DNA of 64,000 nucleotides. It comes from Chengkuizengella sediminis. Its GTDB lineage: Bacteria > Bacillota > Bacilli > Paenibacillales > KCTC-33759. Position 1 is the stretch's first letter. Every line of letters begins with the position of its first letter. The position numbers and the translations under genes were made by a program. Of this stretch, positions 44,093-53,360 are shown in pieces. Location: contig NZ_SIJC01000004.1 in NCBI RefSeq assembly GCF_010078385.1, positions 372,001-436,000 of the forward strand, read 5' to 3'. The notes under the pieces were generated by a model. The model saw nothing but the letters and a program-made list of their open reading frames with translations, did not search any database and was not told where the DNA came from.

Positions 44093-45252
44093 CTTCGCTC
44101 ACCTTCTACTTGCAACATTTCCTGCAAAACGTTGGTAAATTGTTTCTCTGTCTCTCCAGTGACTTCCATTCCTCTTACCTCTTTGTAAAAAGCTTTAAAA
44201 AGAGAGATTTCATCCATTTTGGATCTTTCAACGACCTGTTCTTCATTGTCAGTTATTTGAGTTACCGTTAATTTACGCTCTACATGCATTGCATTTGGAA
44301 AAACGCTGCGAACACGTTCCATAGGAGATAATACTGGGGTTTCATCTAACAGACGAACAAAAACATAGTCCTCATTTTTCTCCATTTGTTCAATTTCTTC
44401 TAAATTCCCTTCGATCGTATACATATCTCTCTTAGGCGTTAATTTCCTTTTTTCGATATTTGTTTGCCCATCTCCATCCAATTCAACAACGTAGAAAATC
44501 TTATTATGGTTTTCTTCTGATATAGAATATTTTAATGGAGATCCTGCATATCTAACGGTTTCATTTTTCACATAATGGGCTTGATGCAAATGACCTAAAG
44601 CAGTGTAATGGAACGGTGAAAAATATTCTGCACTAACATATTCCGTCCCTCCCATGGAGAGAGGACGTTCTGAATCACTTGTATTTGCGGTTTTTTCACC
44701 ATATGGTGTGACAAACGCATGACCTACAAAGATATGACGTGCATTTGGATCTATGTTCTCTTGAATTCGTTCTACTGTTTCTCTCATCGCTTCATCATAT
44801 GTACGAATTTCATCGTTTTGTAAAACATGTCTAACTTTCCCTGGTTCTGCATAAGGAACGAGATGGAAGTGAACTTCTCCAAATCCATCGTTCAGTATGA
44901 CAGGTTCAAAATCATCTGTGAACTCTCCGACTATGTAATAACCTGAGGCTTTCATGATTCGACTTCCAAACTGCAGCCTTCCTGGACTATCATGGTTTCC
45001 AGCTACTGCAATGACTGGAGTATTGCATTCGATCACAATCGTTTGGAGCACTTCATCTAATAAATCTATCGCTTCCGTTGGAGGTACCGCTCGATCATAC
45101 AAATCTCCCGCAATAATGACTGCGTCTGGTTGTTCTTGTTTGATCGCCTCTATAAACTGATCTAATACATAGCGTTGATCCTCGGTCATATACACACCTT
45201 GCACCAGCTTACCTAAATGCCAATCCGCTGTATGAAATATTTTCACTTTCAC
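44089..45252 (-). CDS. sbcD: exonuclease subunit SbcD (Mre11-like nuclease)
   Basis: A 387-residue metallophosphoesterase with the five nuclease motifs: DWHLGK (residues 9-14), GDLYDR, GNHDS, VGHAF and GHLHQA. It forms the nuclease core of SbcCD. The start codon is GTG at 45252; AAAGGTAGGT stands before it. Confidence 0.95.
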   Translation of the reverse strand: MKVKIFHTADWHLGKLVQGVYMTEDQRYVLDQFIEAIKQEQPDAVIIAGDLYDRAVPPTEAIDLLDEVLQTIVIECNTPVIAVAGNHDSPGRLQFGSRIMKASGYYIVGEFTDDFEPVILNDGFGEVHFHLVPYAEPGKVRHVLQNDEIRTYDEAMRETVERIQENIDPNARHIFVGHAFVTPYGEKTANTSDSERPLSMGGTEYVSAEYFSPFHYTALGHLHQAHYVKNETVRYAGSPLKYSISEENHNKIFYVVELDGDGQTNIEKRKLTPKRDMYTIEGNLEEIEQMEKNEDYVFVRLLDETPVLSPMERVRSVFPNAMHVERKLTVTQITDNEEQVVERSKMDEISLFKAFYKEVRGMEVTGETEKQFTNVLQEMLQVEGERR

Positions 45253-45437
45253 ACCTACCTTTATCTTAATTCAAAAGCTACAAAACTTTTTTAATTATAT
45301 CTCCCTTAGAGGTTCATCTTTATGTTCCTCTCATTATACTATTCATCATCACATGTTTGAAAGATTATATATGTTGTTAATTCATCCATTTCATGGATTT
45401 AGCTGTTTATTTATCTATGTTGTTGGTTTTGTTCAAA

Positions 45438-45463
45438 ATAAAAAGCACTACAATAAGTGCTTA
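45438..45463 (-). terminator. terminator of the 45469 gene
   Basis: AAGCACT and AGTGCTT pair across a 6-nt loop; on the minus strand a TTTTT run follows. Confidence 0.8.
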
Positions 45464-45468
45464 AAAAT

Positions 45469-45906
45469 CTAAACTTCTTCTTGTTCAATTTCAAATTTCA
45501 TCGGAGTATATTTTTCAATTGGAATATAAAATTCCTTCATATTTTCAACTAAACTAAAGAACTCTTTTTTAGAATTACAATCATATGTCCACAGATCTCT
45601 TTCAAATTGTTCTAACTCTTTATTGGGTTTAAAGTAAATTGTTATTTCTAATTGCTCCATATAATCATACTCACCATCTACTTCAAATATGAATTGTCTT
45701 ACATATCCTAAACTAAATAGTTCTTCTCTTGTAAAATCATAAACCCCACATTGAAATAACATAGCATCGTCAGAACAATTTACTTTGATTTTTGAAAATT
45801 TTTTAAAAACTTCCCATATTTGAATGCAATCAGGTTCATTAAATTTCACATTTGCTTCTTTTAACATTTCTTCTAATGTTTGCTTTGCTTTGTTAGCTTC
45901 TATCAT
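45469..45906 (-). CDS. hypothetical acidic protein
   Basis: A soluble protein of 146 residues if started at the ATG 45906 (MIEANKAKQTLEEML), which has an AGAGGA site 6 nt upstream. A longer frame up to 46002 exists, but its first 32 codons (rich in Arg, Cys, Asp) have no clear ribosome binding site. The protein has a helical N-terminus and an acidic C-terminal half (YDYMEQLEITIYF, ending FEIEQEEV). Its size and acidity are like many immunity-type or SUKH-like proteins, but I cannot assign a family and no toxin gene is next to it. Confidence 0.55.
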   Translation of the reverse strand: MIEANKAKQTLEEMLKEANVKFNEPDCIQIWEVFKKFSKIKVNCSDDAMLFQCGVYDFTREELFSLGYVRQFIFEVDGEYDYMEQLEITIYFKPNKELEQFERDLWTYDCNSKKEFFSLVENMKEFYIPIEKYTPMKFEIEQEEV

Positions 45907-46002
45907 TGTATTCCTCTTCTCATTTACAGACTTTTTAATTTGTAAAATTTCAAAACCATCATCATCGCATAAATGCCTTCTGGATGCAACAAATTCCAGC
46001 AC

Positions 46003-46484
46003 TTGGGTTATTATCTAAAACGGGAAAGTTTGTATGTCTTCCTTCATTTATTTTTTAAACCCATAGGGTCCCTCTTCTTCATTTATATCTTTCATTCTAT
46101 CTTATGAACCATCTAATCCATTTTCTTGAACTGCTATCCCTAGACATTCGTACAAAAAACCATTATTAGAGGTTGCCCCTATGGGTTTGATATTATATTA
46201 TGTTATTTAATATCTTTTTGATTGTACGAATGCGGATATGTGAAATAAATAGGTGTTATTACCCTCTCACTATACAGTTGCAAACGTGTGACACAAAAAG
46301 AGCCACATAACTGAGACTCTTTATTGTTGCTGGAACTTCTATATAAATATTTATTTATTGATAATCATTTCCTTCACAATAAGTAGCTAATGTGCGCCCT
46401 TACTGCTCCTTTATTTACTTCATGAAATATATGGTGACTTTGAAGCATTACTTCCGCAAGAGGTAATATATCAGAATGGGTTAA
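46003..46484. other. non-coding stretch with two interleaved inverted repeats
   Basis: No credible reading frame is seen. AAACCCATAGGG (46057-46068) is repeated in inverse at 46177-46188, and CATTCGTACAA (46145-46155) in inverse at 46222-46232, so the two pairs interlock (A-B-A'-B'). A weaker hairpin AAAGAG/CTCTTT follows at 46297-46322. Confidence 0.6.
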
Positions 46485-46787
46485 TTAAGTAATGATCCAT
46501 ACGACAAAACTAGGAATTGACATCAACAATAAGTTTTTTGACCATCTCATTCTCGATTTCTTTTCTTCCCTGCTTTCATAGGCAAAATTGGCCCTCATAC
46601 GATCTCCACTTACAGCTGTCCCAGATGTAAGAATAGCCAGTATTATAAGTATAATAGCAACTTTAAAAGTAATATTTCCTATTGAATGGATTTCACCAAC
46701 AGATAATACGATAATAAACGTAATAAATAATATGATTCCACCATGAACTAGTGGTTTTACAATCCCATCAATCATGACCTTTCGCAT
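46485..46787 (-). CDS. small membrane protein (DUF5316-like)
   Basis: A 100-residue protein with three membrane helices: about 12-30, 38-55 and 80-98. The cytoplasmic loop SGDRMRANFAYESREEKKSR is polar and basic, as in DUF5316-type proteins known from Bacillus; this match is from memory. The frame opens at a GTG (46796), but AAGGAG is well spaced to the ATG at 46787. Function unknown. Confidence 0.65.
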   Translation of the reverse strand: MRKVMIDGIVKPLVHGGIILFITFIIVLSVGEIHSIGNITFKVAIILIILAILTSGTAVSGDRMRANFAYESREEKKSRMRWSKNLLLMSIPSFVVWIIT

Positions 46788-46850
46788 GAATCTCACTCCT
46801 TAAAAATAATCTTTTTCTAATCTAAGCAAGGTCTTTTCATTCACTACCTA

Positions 46851-46972
46851 AAAATAAGTATTTATAATCAATACGCATCTCGATCTATAAGGTTACAAAA
46901 TTTCACCCAATATAGAATGAAATTCAATTCGTATAACTGTATTGATCTTCACCCATAAACAATACTTATTTT
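46851..46972. repeat. nested inverted repeats, 122 bp
   Basis: The outer arms AAAATAAGTATT (46851-46862) and AATACTTATTTT (46961-46972) are a perfect 12-bp match, and the inner arms ATCAATAC (46867-46874) and GTATTGAT (46939-46946) match over 8 bp. It lies upstream of threonine synthase and holds no gene; it could be a small non-autonomous element remnant or a long RNA stem. Confidence 0.55.
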
Positions 46973-47085
46973 AAGTATAATAATAAACTATTTTTGTAAT
47001 CATCAAATATCATTTATGATGAATAAAGAATATTCTGGATATTCATTTTTAATATATACTTTCATATCGTTAGGGGGAGAAAATA

Positions 47086-48300
47086 ATGTCTAAACGTAAA
47101 CCATCTAGTTTTGTCTCTCATTTGGAATGTCCCAAATGTAATAAAACATATAGTGTTGATGAAGTCAATCAATTATGTGAATGTGGAACTCCTTTGCTTG
47201 TAAAGTATGATCTACAAAAGCTGAAAACACAGTGGCGTAAGGCAGATTTACTTACAAGAGAGCCAAGCCTATGGCGTTATCGTGAGCTTCTTCCAGTGAA
47301 GTCAGATGAAAATATAGTCTCACTTGGTGAGGGAATGACCCCTTTGATTCCTCTTAAAAATTTAGGAGAAAAGGTAGGTATACCGAACCTGTTATTAAAA
47401 GATGAAGGAACGATTCCTTCAGGCTGTTTCAAAGCTCGTGGAGCTGCAGTAGGAATATCCAAAGCAAAGGAACTAGGTGTGAAATCACTAGCTATGCCTA
47501 CAAATGGAAATGCAGGCGGAGCCTGGTCTTTATATGCAGCTAGAGCTGGTATTGAAGCTAACATTGTTATGCCTATTAAAGCACCAAAAATCACAAGAAG
47601 TGAAACTTCCATTGCAGGTGCAAAGCTATATTTAGTTGATGGACTAATCAGTGATGCAGGTAAAATTGTAGGGAGAGCAGTTCAAAAAAATAGTTTCTAC
47701 GATGCTTCCACTTTAAAGGAGCCATATCGTATTGAAGGTAAAAAAACAATGGGATTAGAAATCGCAGAACAACTCGGTTGGGAAGTACCTGATGTAATTC
47801 TTTATCCAACTGGTGGTGGCGTAGGAATTATCGGTATTTACAAAGGATTGAAAGAACTTAAAGAAATCGGTTGGATCGGTGAAAAAATGCCTCGACTTGT
47901 TGCAGTTCAAGCTACAGGATGTGCACCTATCGTAAAGGCTTGGGAAGAAAATAAAAAAGAATCCGTCATGTGGGAAGATGCAGATACGTTAGCATTCGGT
48001 ATTAACGTTCCGAAGGCAATTGGTGACTTCTTAGTTTTAGAGTCTATTTATGAAACAGATGGATGTGCTATAGCCATTGATGATGAGACGATTGTAAAAT
48101 GTCAGGAAGAAATCGCTTCGATAGAAGGATTATTCGTATGTCCGGAAGGAGCTGCTAATCTCGCTGCAGCTAAAAAATTAAAAGAACAAAACTGGATTAA
48201 GGAAGATGAGAAGGTCGTGTTGCTTAACACAGGGGCTGGAATTAAATATCCATATCACCCTGGAGAACCAGCTATTCTTCAACCTAGTGAAGATATCTAA
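47086..48300 (+). CDS. thrC: threonine synthase
   Basis: A 404-residue PLP enzyme that converts O-phosphohomoserine to threonine. It carries an N-terminal zinc-ribbon-like segment (CPKC and CECG within residues 15-34), then LGEGMTPLIPL, the PLP lysine in GCFKARGAAV, NGNAGGAWSLYAARAG, and the phosphate loop PTGGGVGIIGI. This long form is common as a second copy in Bacillales and archaea. It stands alone, without hom or thrB, and ends at a good terminator. Confidence 0.88.
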   Translation: MSKRKPSSFVSHLECPKCNKTYSVDEVNQLCECGTPLLVKYDLQKLKTQWRKADLLTREPSLWRYRELLPVKSDENIVSLGEGMTPLIPLKNLGEKVGIPNLLLKDEGTIPSGCFKARGAAVGISKAKELGVKSLAMPTNGNAGGAWSLYAARAGIEANIVMPIKAPKITRSETSIAGAKLYLVDGLISDAGKIVGRAVQKNSFYDASTLKEPYRIEGKKTMGLEIAEQLGWEVPDVILYPTGGGVGIIGIYKGLKELKEIGWIGEKMPRLVAVQATGCAPIVKAWEENKKESVMWEDADTLAFGINVPKAIGDFLVLESIYETDGCAIAIDDETIVKCQEEIASIEGLFVCPEGAANLAAAKKLKEQNWIKEDEKVVLLNTGAGIKYPYHPGEPAILQPSEDI

Positions 48301-48310
48301 TATAAAATTC

Positions 48311-48340
48311 ATCCGCTACTGAATAAAGTAGCGGATTTTT
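48311..48340 (+). terminator. terminator of thrC
   Basis: ATCCGCTAC (48311-48319) pairs with GTAGCGGAT (48328-48336), then TTTT. Confidence 0.92.
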
Positions 48341-48343
48341 AAT

Positions 48344-48826
48344 CTAGTTTTGATACTCAGAGTGTTTTTCTATGTATTTAACTAGTCTCTCACCCGCTGT
48401 TTTCTGTATTTTCTTTTTAAAAAATGGAGTCCATCCTATTAAAAACCCTATCGGGCCAAAAGCCATACGTGACCATTTATTAAAATCAAAATCATCCACA
48501 TGTTGAATGATTTTCCCATCTTTAAACTCAAAGGAAGCTTTAATAACGTTTATTACGTTTCTACCTGTTTGTGAAAAGGGATATTTGGCAATCCATCTAG
48601 CTTGCCCTTTTGAGTCATCTGCTTGCACGCTGTCAAAGGTGATTTTGACTTGATCATTATTCCCAAACAACATTTGCCACATTGCACTGGGCTCTTTTCC
48701 CTTTAAATTAGGAAATGCATGATCTGCAAATATTGCTTCATCGTGGTAACATGATCGAATCGCTTTAAAATCTTTATTTTGAAAACTTGTGTAAAGCTTA
48801 TGGATCAATTCTTCATTTTTGTTCAT
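48344..48826 (-). CDS. SnoaL/NTF2-like protein
   Basis: About 160 residues with an NTF2-like cone fold signature: ELIHKLYTSFQNKDFKAIRSCYHDEAIFADHAF at the N-terminus and FEFKDGKIIQHVDDFDFNKW near the end. Such proteins include ketosteroid-isomerase-like enzymes. The GTG at 48841 overlaps the SD (GGAGGTGA), so the ATG at 48826 is used. Monocistronic; substrate unknown. The 320 bp after it hold no clear gene. Confidence 0.8.
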   Translation of the reverse strand: MNKNEELIHKLYTSFQNKDFKAIRSCYHDEAIFADHAFPNLKGKEPSAMWQMLFGNNDQVKITFDSVQADDSKGQARWIAKYPFSQTGRNVINVIKASFEFKDGKIIQHVDDFDFNKWSRMAFGPIGFLIGWTPFFKKKIQKTAGERLVKYIEKHSEYQN

Positions 48827-49145
48827 ATCTTTCACCTCCACTAAGCTACTAATCTTGATAAATTAAACTAAAGGTATATTCTTCCTGCTTTAATTTTATT
48901 ATAACATTATCAAAAAAGGACGTGAGTATATAAGAGGTAAATCTTTTTAGCATATTATTTTTATAACATACAAATAATATGTGGAATAAAATACAATTAT
49001 TATGCATGACTATACTCTGCTCCCAAAAAAAGATTGAAAATAAAACAAATGTCATATAAAATAAAATCTATATAATAGTTATTAATAACTAACAAAAAAA
49101 TAATTCAGTCATAATAAACTTATTTCAAATATAAGGAGTCAAGTT

Positions 49146-50159
49146 ATGAAAAATACATATTCACCAACAAAGTTTGAATCTATTCCTGCTGATGAAGCAT
49201 CAGTAATACAATCAATGCAAGCTTTATTACAAGGAAAAATGGAAAAAAGTTATGAAAAAGGAAATACAAAAAGAGATGCTCATCCTAAACATCTCGCCTT
49301 ATTAAAAGCTGAATTTGAAATTTCATCAAATCTTCCTGAAGAACTTAAAGTTGGCCTTTTTCAAAAAGAAAAAACTTATTCCGCATGGGTCAGAATCTCC
49401 AATGCTAGTGGAACACCACAACCAGATAAAAAGAAAGATTTTCGTGGTTTTGCCATTAAATTAGTGGATGTGGATGGAGAAAAGTATCTTAAAGAGGAAA
49501 AACAAACGCAAGATTTTGTTTTAATGAGTCATCCAACCATGCCACTTGGGACAGCAAAGTTATTTCATGATGCGGTTTACTATGCGATTAAATGGAACCC
49601 TCTCGTATTGTTACTAAATTTCATGTTAACTGGCAAAGGGCATATTATCAAAGAACTTAACAAAGGAAAGAAAAATCATACTTCCCCTTTAGATATTCGT
49701 TATTGGAGCACAACCCCCTATTTGTTTGGTGAAAATAATGTTGTTAAATACTCTATTATCCCAACATCAACATATAAAAGTTCTTTACCAAATGAGTTGA
49801 CGAATACATATTTAACAGATAATATTGAAAACCATCTCAGAGAACACGAGGCCAGCTTTGATTTTATGATTCAACTTCAAAAAGATCCTCTTCAAATGCC
49901 AGTTGAAGATGCAGGTGTCGAGTGGAAGGAAACAGATTCTCCTTTTATAAAAGTAGCAACTATAAAAATACCCCAGCAAACCTTCCGAACGAAAGAAAGA
50001 GATGAGTTAGCTGAGGATATGTCCTTTTCACCAGGTCATGTATTATTGGAACATCAACCTATTGGCGGGATTAATCGCGCACGCGTAGAAATTTACAAAA
50101 ACTTGTCCAAATTCAGACATGTAAGAGATAATCGTAAGATGCTTGAACCTACGGAATGA
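49146..50159 (+). CDS. catalase-related heme protein (SrpA/allene-oxide-synthase-like)
   Basis: A 337-residue shortened member of the catalase superfamily. The distal His is in KRDAHPKHLALLKAEF, followed by WVRISNASGTPQPD, KKDFRGFAIKL, TQDFVLMSHP and YWSTTPYLFG; the proximal Tyr is probably in IYKNLSKFRHVRD. The full-length catalase wrapping and C-terminal domains are missing, as in SrpA-like proteins and coral allene oxide synthase domains, which act on fatty-acid hydroperoxides rather than hydrogen peroxide. The substrate is open. Monocistronic. Confidence 0.82.
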   Translation: MKNTYSPTKFESIPADEASVIQSMQALLQGKMEKSYEKGNTKRDAHPKHLALLKAEFEISSNLPEELKVGLFQKEKTYSAWVRISNASGTPQPDKKKDFRGFAIKLVDVDGEKYLKEEKQTQDFVLMSHPTMPLGTAKLFHDAVYYAIKWNPLVLLLNFMLTGKGHIIKELNKGKKNHTSPLDIRYWSTTPYLFGENNVVKYSIIPTSTYKSSLPNELTNTYLTDNIENHLREHEASFDFMIQLQKDPLQMPVEDAGVEWKETDSPFIKVATIKIPQQTFRTKERDELAEDMSFSPGHVLLEHQPIGGINRARVEIYKNLSKFRHVRDNRKMLEPTE

Positions 50160-50176
50160 ATTGGTTCACCACATAT

Positions 50177-50206
50177 GTTTAGGAGGACATTAAAACTCCT
50201 CCTGAA
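50177..50206 (+). terminator. hairpin downstream of the catalase-like gene
   Basis: GTTTAGGAGGA can pair with TCCTCCTGAAC over 11 bp including a wobble. No T-run follows, so it may be a 3' stabilising stem. Confidence 0.5.
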
Positions 50207-50318
50207 CATCCAATCACATTAAATTAATTAAAATTTTAAACTTCCTATTTTATAGATATCCACTTTCATTTAAAAATTTAGATAATTGATCAAATATGGT
50301 TAGGATGGACAGACCTAA

Positions 50319-50804
50319 CTATACAGAATAACTTAAAATCAACTGCTCTCCAATTGGCCCCATCTTTCTTCGACCAGTATCAATATACCCCGCTTTTTCA
50401 TACAATTTTTGAGCAGCAATATTCTTTTTATTCACTGCCAAAACAATCTCGTTACAATCAGGAAATTCTTGATTTGCAAAAACTTTCAACTGCTTCATAG
50501 CTATCGATGCATATCCTCTACCTTGTTGAAAGTAATTAATAGAAAATGCTGCTAGTAACATAGCATTCGTATTATCCGTATACTCTTTTACTCTGTCACT
50601 TGAATGTAATACAAAGAAACCAACTGGCTTTTTATTATTTACGATAACAATAGGATGTCGCTCATGTGTCGCTTCTAACCTATCCATTGGCAATGAGGTA
50701 AACTGTTCTTGTTCTTTAGTCAACTCAAACTCAGATAGTGATTGCAGGTATTCAGGTTTATATCGCTTTAAATCTATTTCATTTAATATAATCATTGGTC
50801 TCAA
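50319..50804 (-). CDS. GNAT-family N-acetyltransferase
   Basis: A 161-residue acetyltransferase with the acetyl-CoA loop QGRGYASIAMKQL near 93-105 and the C-terminal NIAAQKLYEKAGYIDTG. The gene overlaps the M20 peptidase gene. The TTG at 50804 is 6-7 nt behind AGGAAAGG and is probably used; the ATG at 50795 would be too distant. The substrate is unknown. Confidence 0.85.
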   Translation of the reverse strand: MRPMIILNEIDLKRYKPEYLQSLSEFELTKEQEQFTSLPMDRLEATHERHPIVIVNNKKPVGFFVLHSSDRVKEYTDNTNAMLLAAFSINYFQQGRGYASIAMKQLKVFANQEFPDCNEIVLAVNKKNIAAQKLYEKAGYIDTGRRKMGPIGEQLILSYSV

Positions 50805-52176
50805 TAATATCCTTTCCTAAAGATAAGTAATAGTTGCTCAGTGCTGCTATTGCTTTTTCAAATTTTTCAACAGACATATTCTCATTAATAGAATGTACAT
50901 TTGATGTGGAGTGACCAAAGCCAATTAATATTGCAGGTATTTCAAGTGTTTGATTCATCATTTCAACAGCAGCGATAGTCCCCCCGCCCCGAATCAGCTG
51001 AACCGGTTTGTCAAATACACTTTGTAATGAACTTAGTGCTTTTAAAATATAAGGGTGGTCTGGTTGAATAAAAAATGGATCTGAACATTTATTCCACTCT
51101 ATATCTACTTTTACTCCTACAGGTGTATTTTCTCTGATATGTTTATCAATGATAGATTTTAATTCTTCTGCCTTTTGATTTGGAACTAAACGACAAGTTA
51201 CTTTGGCTTTTGCCTTTGCTGGAATAATACTTTTCATTCCTTCACCTTGGTAACCTCCTTCAATTCCATTGATTTCTAATGTTGGTCTGGTCCAAACTCT
51301 TTCCAAAAAAGAATACCCATCTTCTCCAAAGAGTTGTGTCACATCAATATCCTCTTTAAGCTTTTCTTCAGAAAAAGAAATGGAGTCAAGTGTATCCTTT
51401 TCTAATTCTGTAAGGAGTTTTACATCTTCATAAAATTCAGGAATTGTAATATACCCTTGGTCATTTTTCATCGAGTTTAATAAATGAACTAATGCATAAA
51501 TCGGGTTCTGAACCACTCCTCCATAGATACTCCCAGAATGCAAATCTCGATTAGGACCTTGAACCGTTAATTCAAACCCGATCATGCCTCTTAACCCATG
51601 GCAAATAGCTGGGGCATCCTTCTGTAATGAACCTGTATCAGAAACAACTAATAAATCTGCTGATAAATGCGCTTTATATTTATCTATAATCTCAGGCATT
51701 GTTTTACTTCCAATCTCCTCTTCACCCTCTATCACTAGCTTAATATTCACAGGTAAAAGTTGATTTTGCTGAAAAAGGGTTTCAAGCGCCTTAAGCTGCA
51801 TGAATAATTGTCCTTTGTTATCCGTTGCCCCCCTACCATAAAGATGCCCGTCCCGAATTTCTGGATGAAAAGGATCAGATAACCAACCTTCTAAAGATTC
51901 TGCAGGCTGGACATCATAATGCCCATAAATAAGCACCGTCGGTTTTCCTGTTGCATGCATCCAATCTGCATAAATAGCTGGATATCCTCCTCCATCTAAA
52001 TTTTGAACATGTTCAAATCCGATTCTAGATAAATATGCTTTTATGTAATCACAGCAATGATACATATCATTTTTATATTTACTATCCGTACTGACACTTG
52101 GAATTTCAATGCATTTGATTAGGTCATCTAACAATGCACGTTTCTCTTTCGACATCGATGATTTGTTTTGTCCCAT
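50779..52176 (-). CDS. M20-family dipeptidase
   Basis: A 465-residue metallopeptidase with the M20 metal-binding motifs: LIYGHYDVQPAE (first His), GRGATDNKGQ (bridging Asp), EGEEEIGS (catalytic and metal Glu) and VSDTGS, plus the dimerisation insert (DLHSGSIYGGVVQNPIYALVHLL). It resembles PepV-like or carboxypeptidase/dipeptidase enzymes of Bacillales. No signal peptide. It shares its transcript with the GNAT protein. Confidence 0.92.
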   Translation of the reverse strand: MGQNKSSMSKEKRALLDDLIKCIEIPSVSTDSKYKNDMYHCCDYIKAYLSRIGFEHVQNLDGGGYPAIYADWMHATGKPTVLIYGHYDVQPAESLEGWLSDPFHPEIRDGHLYGRGATDNKGQLFMQLKALETLFQQNQLLPVNIKLVIEGEEEIGSKTMPEIIDKYKAHLSADLLVVSDTGSLQKDAPAICHGLRGMIGFELTVQGPNRDLHSGSIYGGVVQNPIYALVHLLNSMKNDQGYITIPEFYEDVKLLTELEKDTLDSISFSEEKLKEDIDVTQLFGEDGYSFLERVWTRPTLEINGIEGGYQGEGMKSIIPAKAKAKVTCRLVPNQKAEELKSIIDKHIRENTPVGVKVDIEWNKCSDPFFIQPDHPYILKALSSLQSVFDKPVQLIRGGGTIAAVEMMNQTLEIPAILIGFGHSTSNVHSINENMSVEKFEKAIAALSNYYLSLGKDIIETNDYIK

Positions 52177-52293
52177 TCCCTAAAACCTCCAATTTTTCTG
52201 TACATTTATTATAATTAGTATGCTAAGGTATTTGAAAATCAAAAAAACGCTTACAATCCATATGGAAAGCAAGCGTTCCTCTTATGTATATCA

Positions 52294-52635
52294 TTATTTA
52301 TCATTCGTGAAATCAAGAATTCTAATCACATTGTTTGAAACATCATTAAATATTGCGTATCTACCCGGAGGAATATCCATTGGCTCTTTAACAAAGGTTA
52401 AGACATCTTTATTTTCCTCAAAAAACTGATCCACACTATCCACTAAAAATAACCCGCCAGGAGGCAAACCCAATTCATCATCTTCAATCATTAACTGTAC
52501 ATCTGTATCAGGCATTTTAAGTGCCATCGTGTGATCTCCTTCACGCCATGCTTCTTCGAATCCTAATTGATCTCGATAAAACTTCAGTGATTCCTTCATA
52601 TTTTCCACGGGTTGCACTAAAAAAGCTAATTTCAT
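52294..52635 (-). CDS. VOC-superfamily protein divergent from TetR gene
   Basis: A 113-residue glyoxalase-fold protein (MKLAFLVQPVENMKESLKFY...). The open frame extends to 52671, but AAAGGAGAGG directly precedes the ATG at 52635. It is transcribed divergently from the TetR regulator across a palindrome-rich spacer and may be its target. Confidence 0.85.
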   Translation of the reverse strand: MKLAFLVQPVENMKESLKFYRDQLGFEEAWREGDHTMALKMPDTDVQLMIEDDELGLPPGGLFLVDSVDQFFEENKDVLTFVKEPMDIPPGRYAIFNDVSNNVIRILDFTNDK

Positions 52636-52666
52636 ACCAACCTCTCCTTTAACATTATTTCCTAAA

Positions 52667-52685
52667 AACATAACTTAATTATGTT
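52667..52685. promoter_or_regulatory. inverted repeat in the VOC-TetR spacer, probable operator
   Basis: AACATAA (52667-52673) and TTATGTT (52679-52685) form a 7-5-7 palindrome next to the VOC start. A second pair ATCATAA (52688-52694) and TTATGAT (52721-52727) covers the putative TetR -10 element. Confidence 0.6.
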
Positions 52686-52733
52686 ATATCATAATCTATT
52701 TATTCTATCAAGTATTTATGTTATGATTTGTTT

Positions 52734-53243
52734 ATGAAAGAATGGATTCCGATACCAGGTTCGATTAAAGAACAATTGATCACGATTGCAATAGAAGAAT
52801 TTAAAAGAAAAGAATATAAGGAGGTCAATATTTCACAATTAGCTAAAGAGGCTAATGTCACAACTGGAGCGATTTATCATCATTTTGGATCAAAAATAAA
52901 ATTGTACTTATTGATTCGCAATGAGATGGAACAACGAATCATTGATAGAATGGAGGGTGCAGCCACTTTATTTGAAGACAATCCTAACCAAGCCCTAGTA
53001 GCAGCGGTTAAGGTTGGAATTGATGCTTGTGTGAAATTGGATTGCTGCAAGCTATTGAGTGAATTGCCTTCAGATAAAGTAATCGATCGTATTGGAGAAT
53101 TTTTGATTGAACTAAACAAAAAGACAATACCAGGGCTTGAGTATATTTTACTTCCATCCTGGCGTTCCTTGTTAAATGCCATTCATGAAAGAAATATCGA
53201 TCAAGAGAATGCAAAACAATTAATTACAAGAATTTTAAAATGA
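52734..53243 (+). CDS. TetR-family regulator, possibly leaderless
   Basis: A 169-residue regulator with the TetR helix-turn-helix: IKEQLITIAIEEF, then VNISQLAKEANVTTGAIYHHFGSKIKLY, with a ligand-binding C-terminal domain. The frame opens at 52728 (TTG) but ATG at 52734 fits the family N-terminus. There is no ribosome binding site before the ATG; instead TATGAT (52722-52727) ends 6 nt before it, so the transcript probably starts at the ATG itself. It likely controls itself and the VOC gene. Confidence 0.87.
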   Translation: MKEWIPIPGSIKEQLITIAIEEFKRKEYKEVNISQLAKEANVTTGAIYHHFGSKIKLYLLIRNEMEQRIIDRMEGAATLFEDNPNQALVAAVKVGIDACVKLDCCKLLSELPSDKVIDRIGEFLIELNKKTIPGLEYILLPSWRSLLNAIHERNIDQENAKQLITRILK

Positions 53244-53360
53244 AATATTTTTATTAAAGCTGGCTTTTTAGCTGGCTTTCTGCTTTTATAAAAGAGGTAA
53301 TATCATATTGTTGAATACAAATTACTGAAAACATATTATCTCTAATAGGAGGAAGATACA

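Noticed and set aside
45907-46002. N-terminal extension of the 45469 gene
   Set aside because: No SD at 46002; the internal ATG at 45906 has one.
48849-49055. 68-codon frame between the NTF2-like and catalase-like genes
   Set aside because: No ribosome binding site, AT-rich codon use unlike neighbours, and no recognisable domain.
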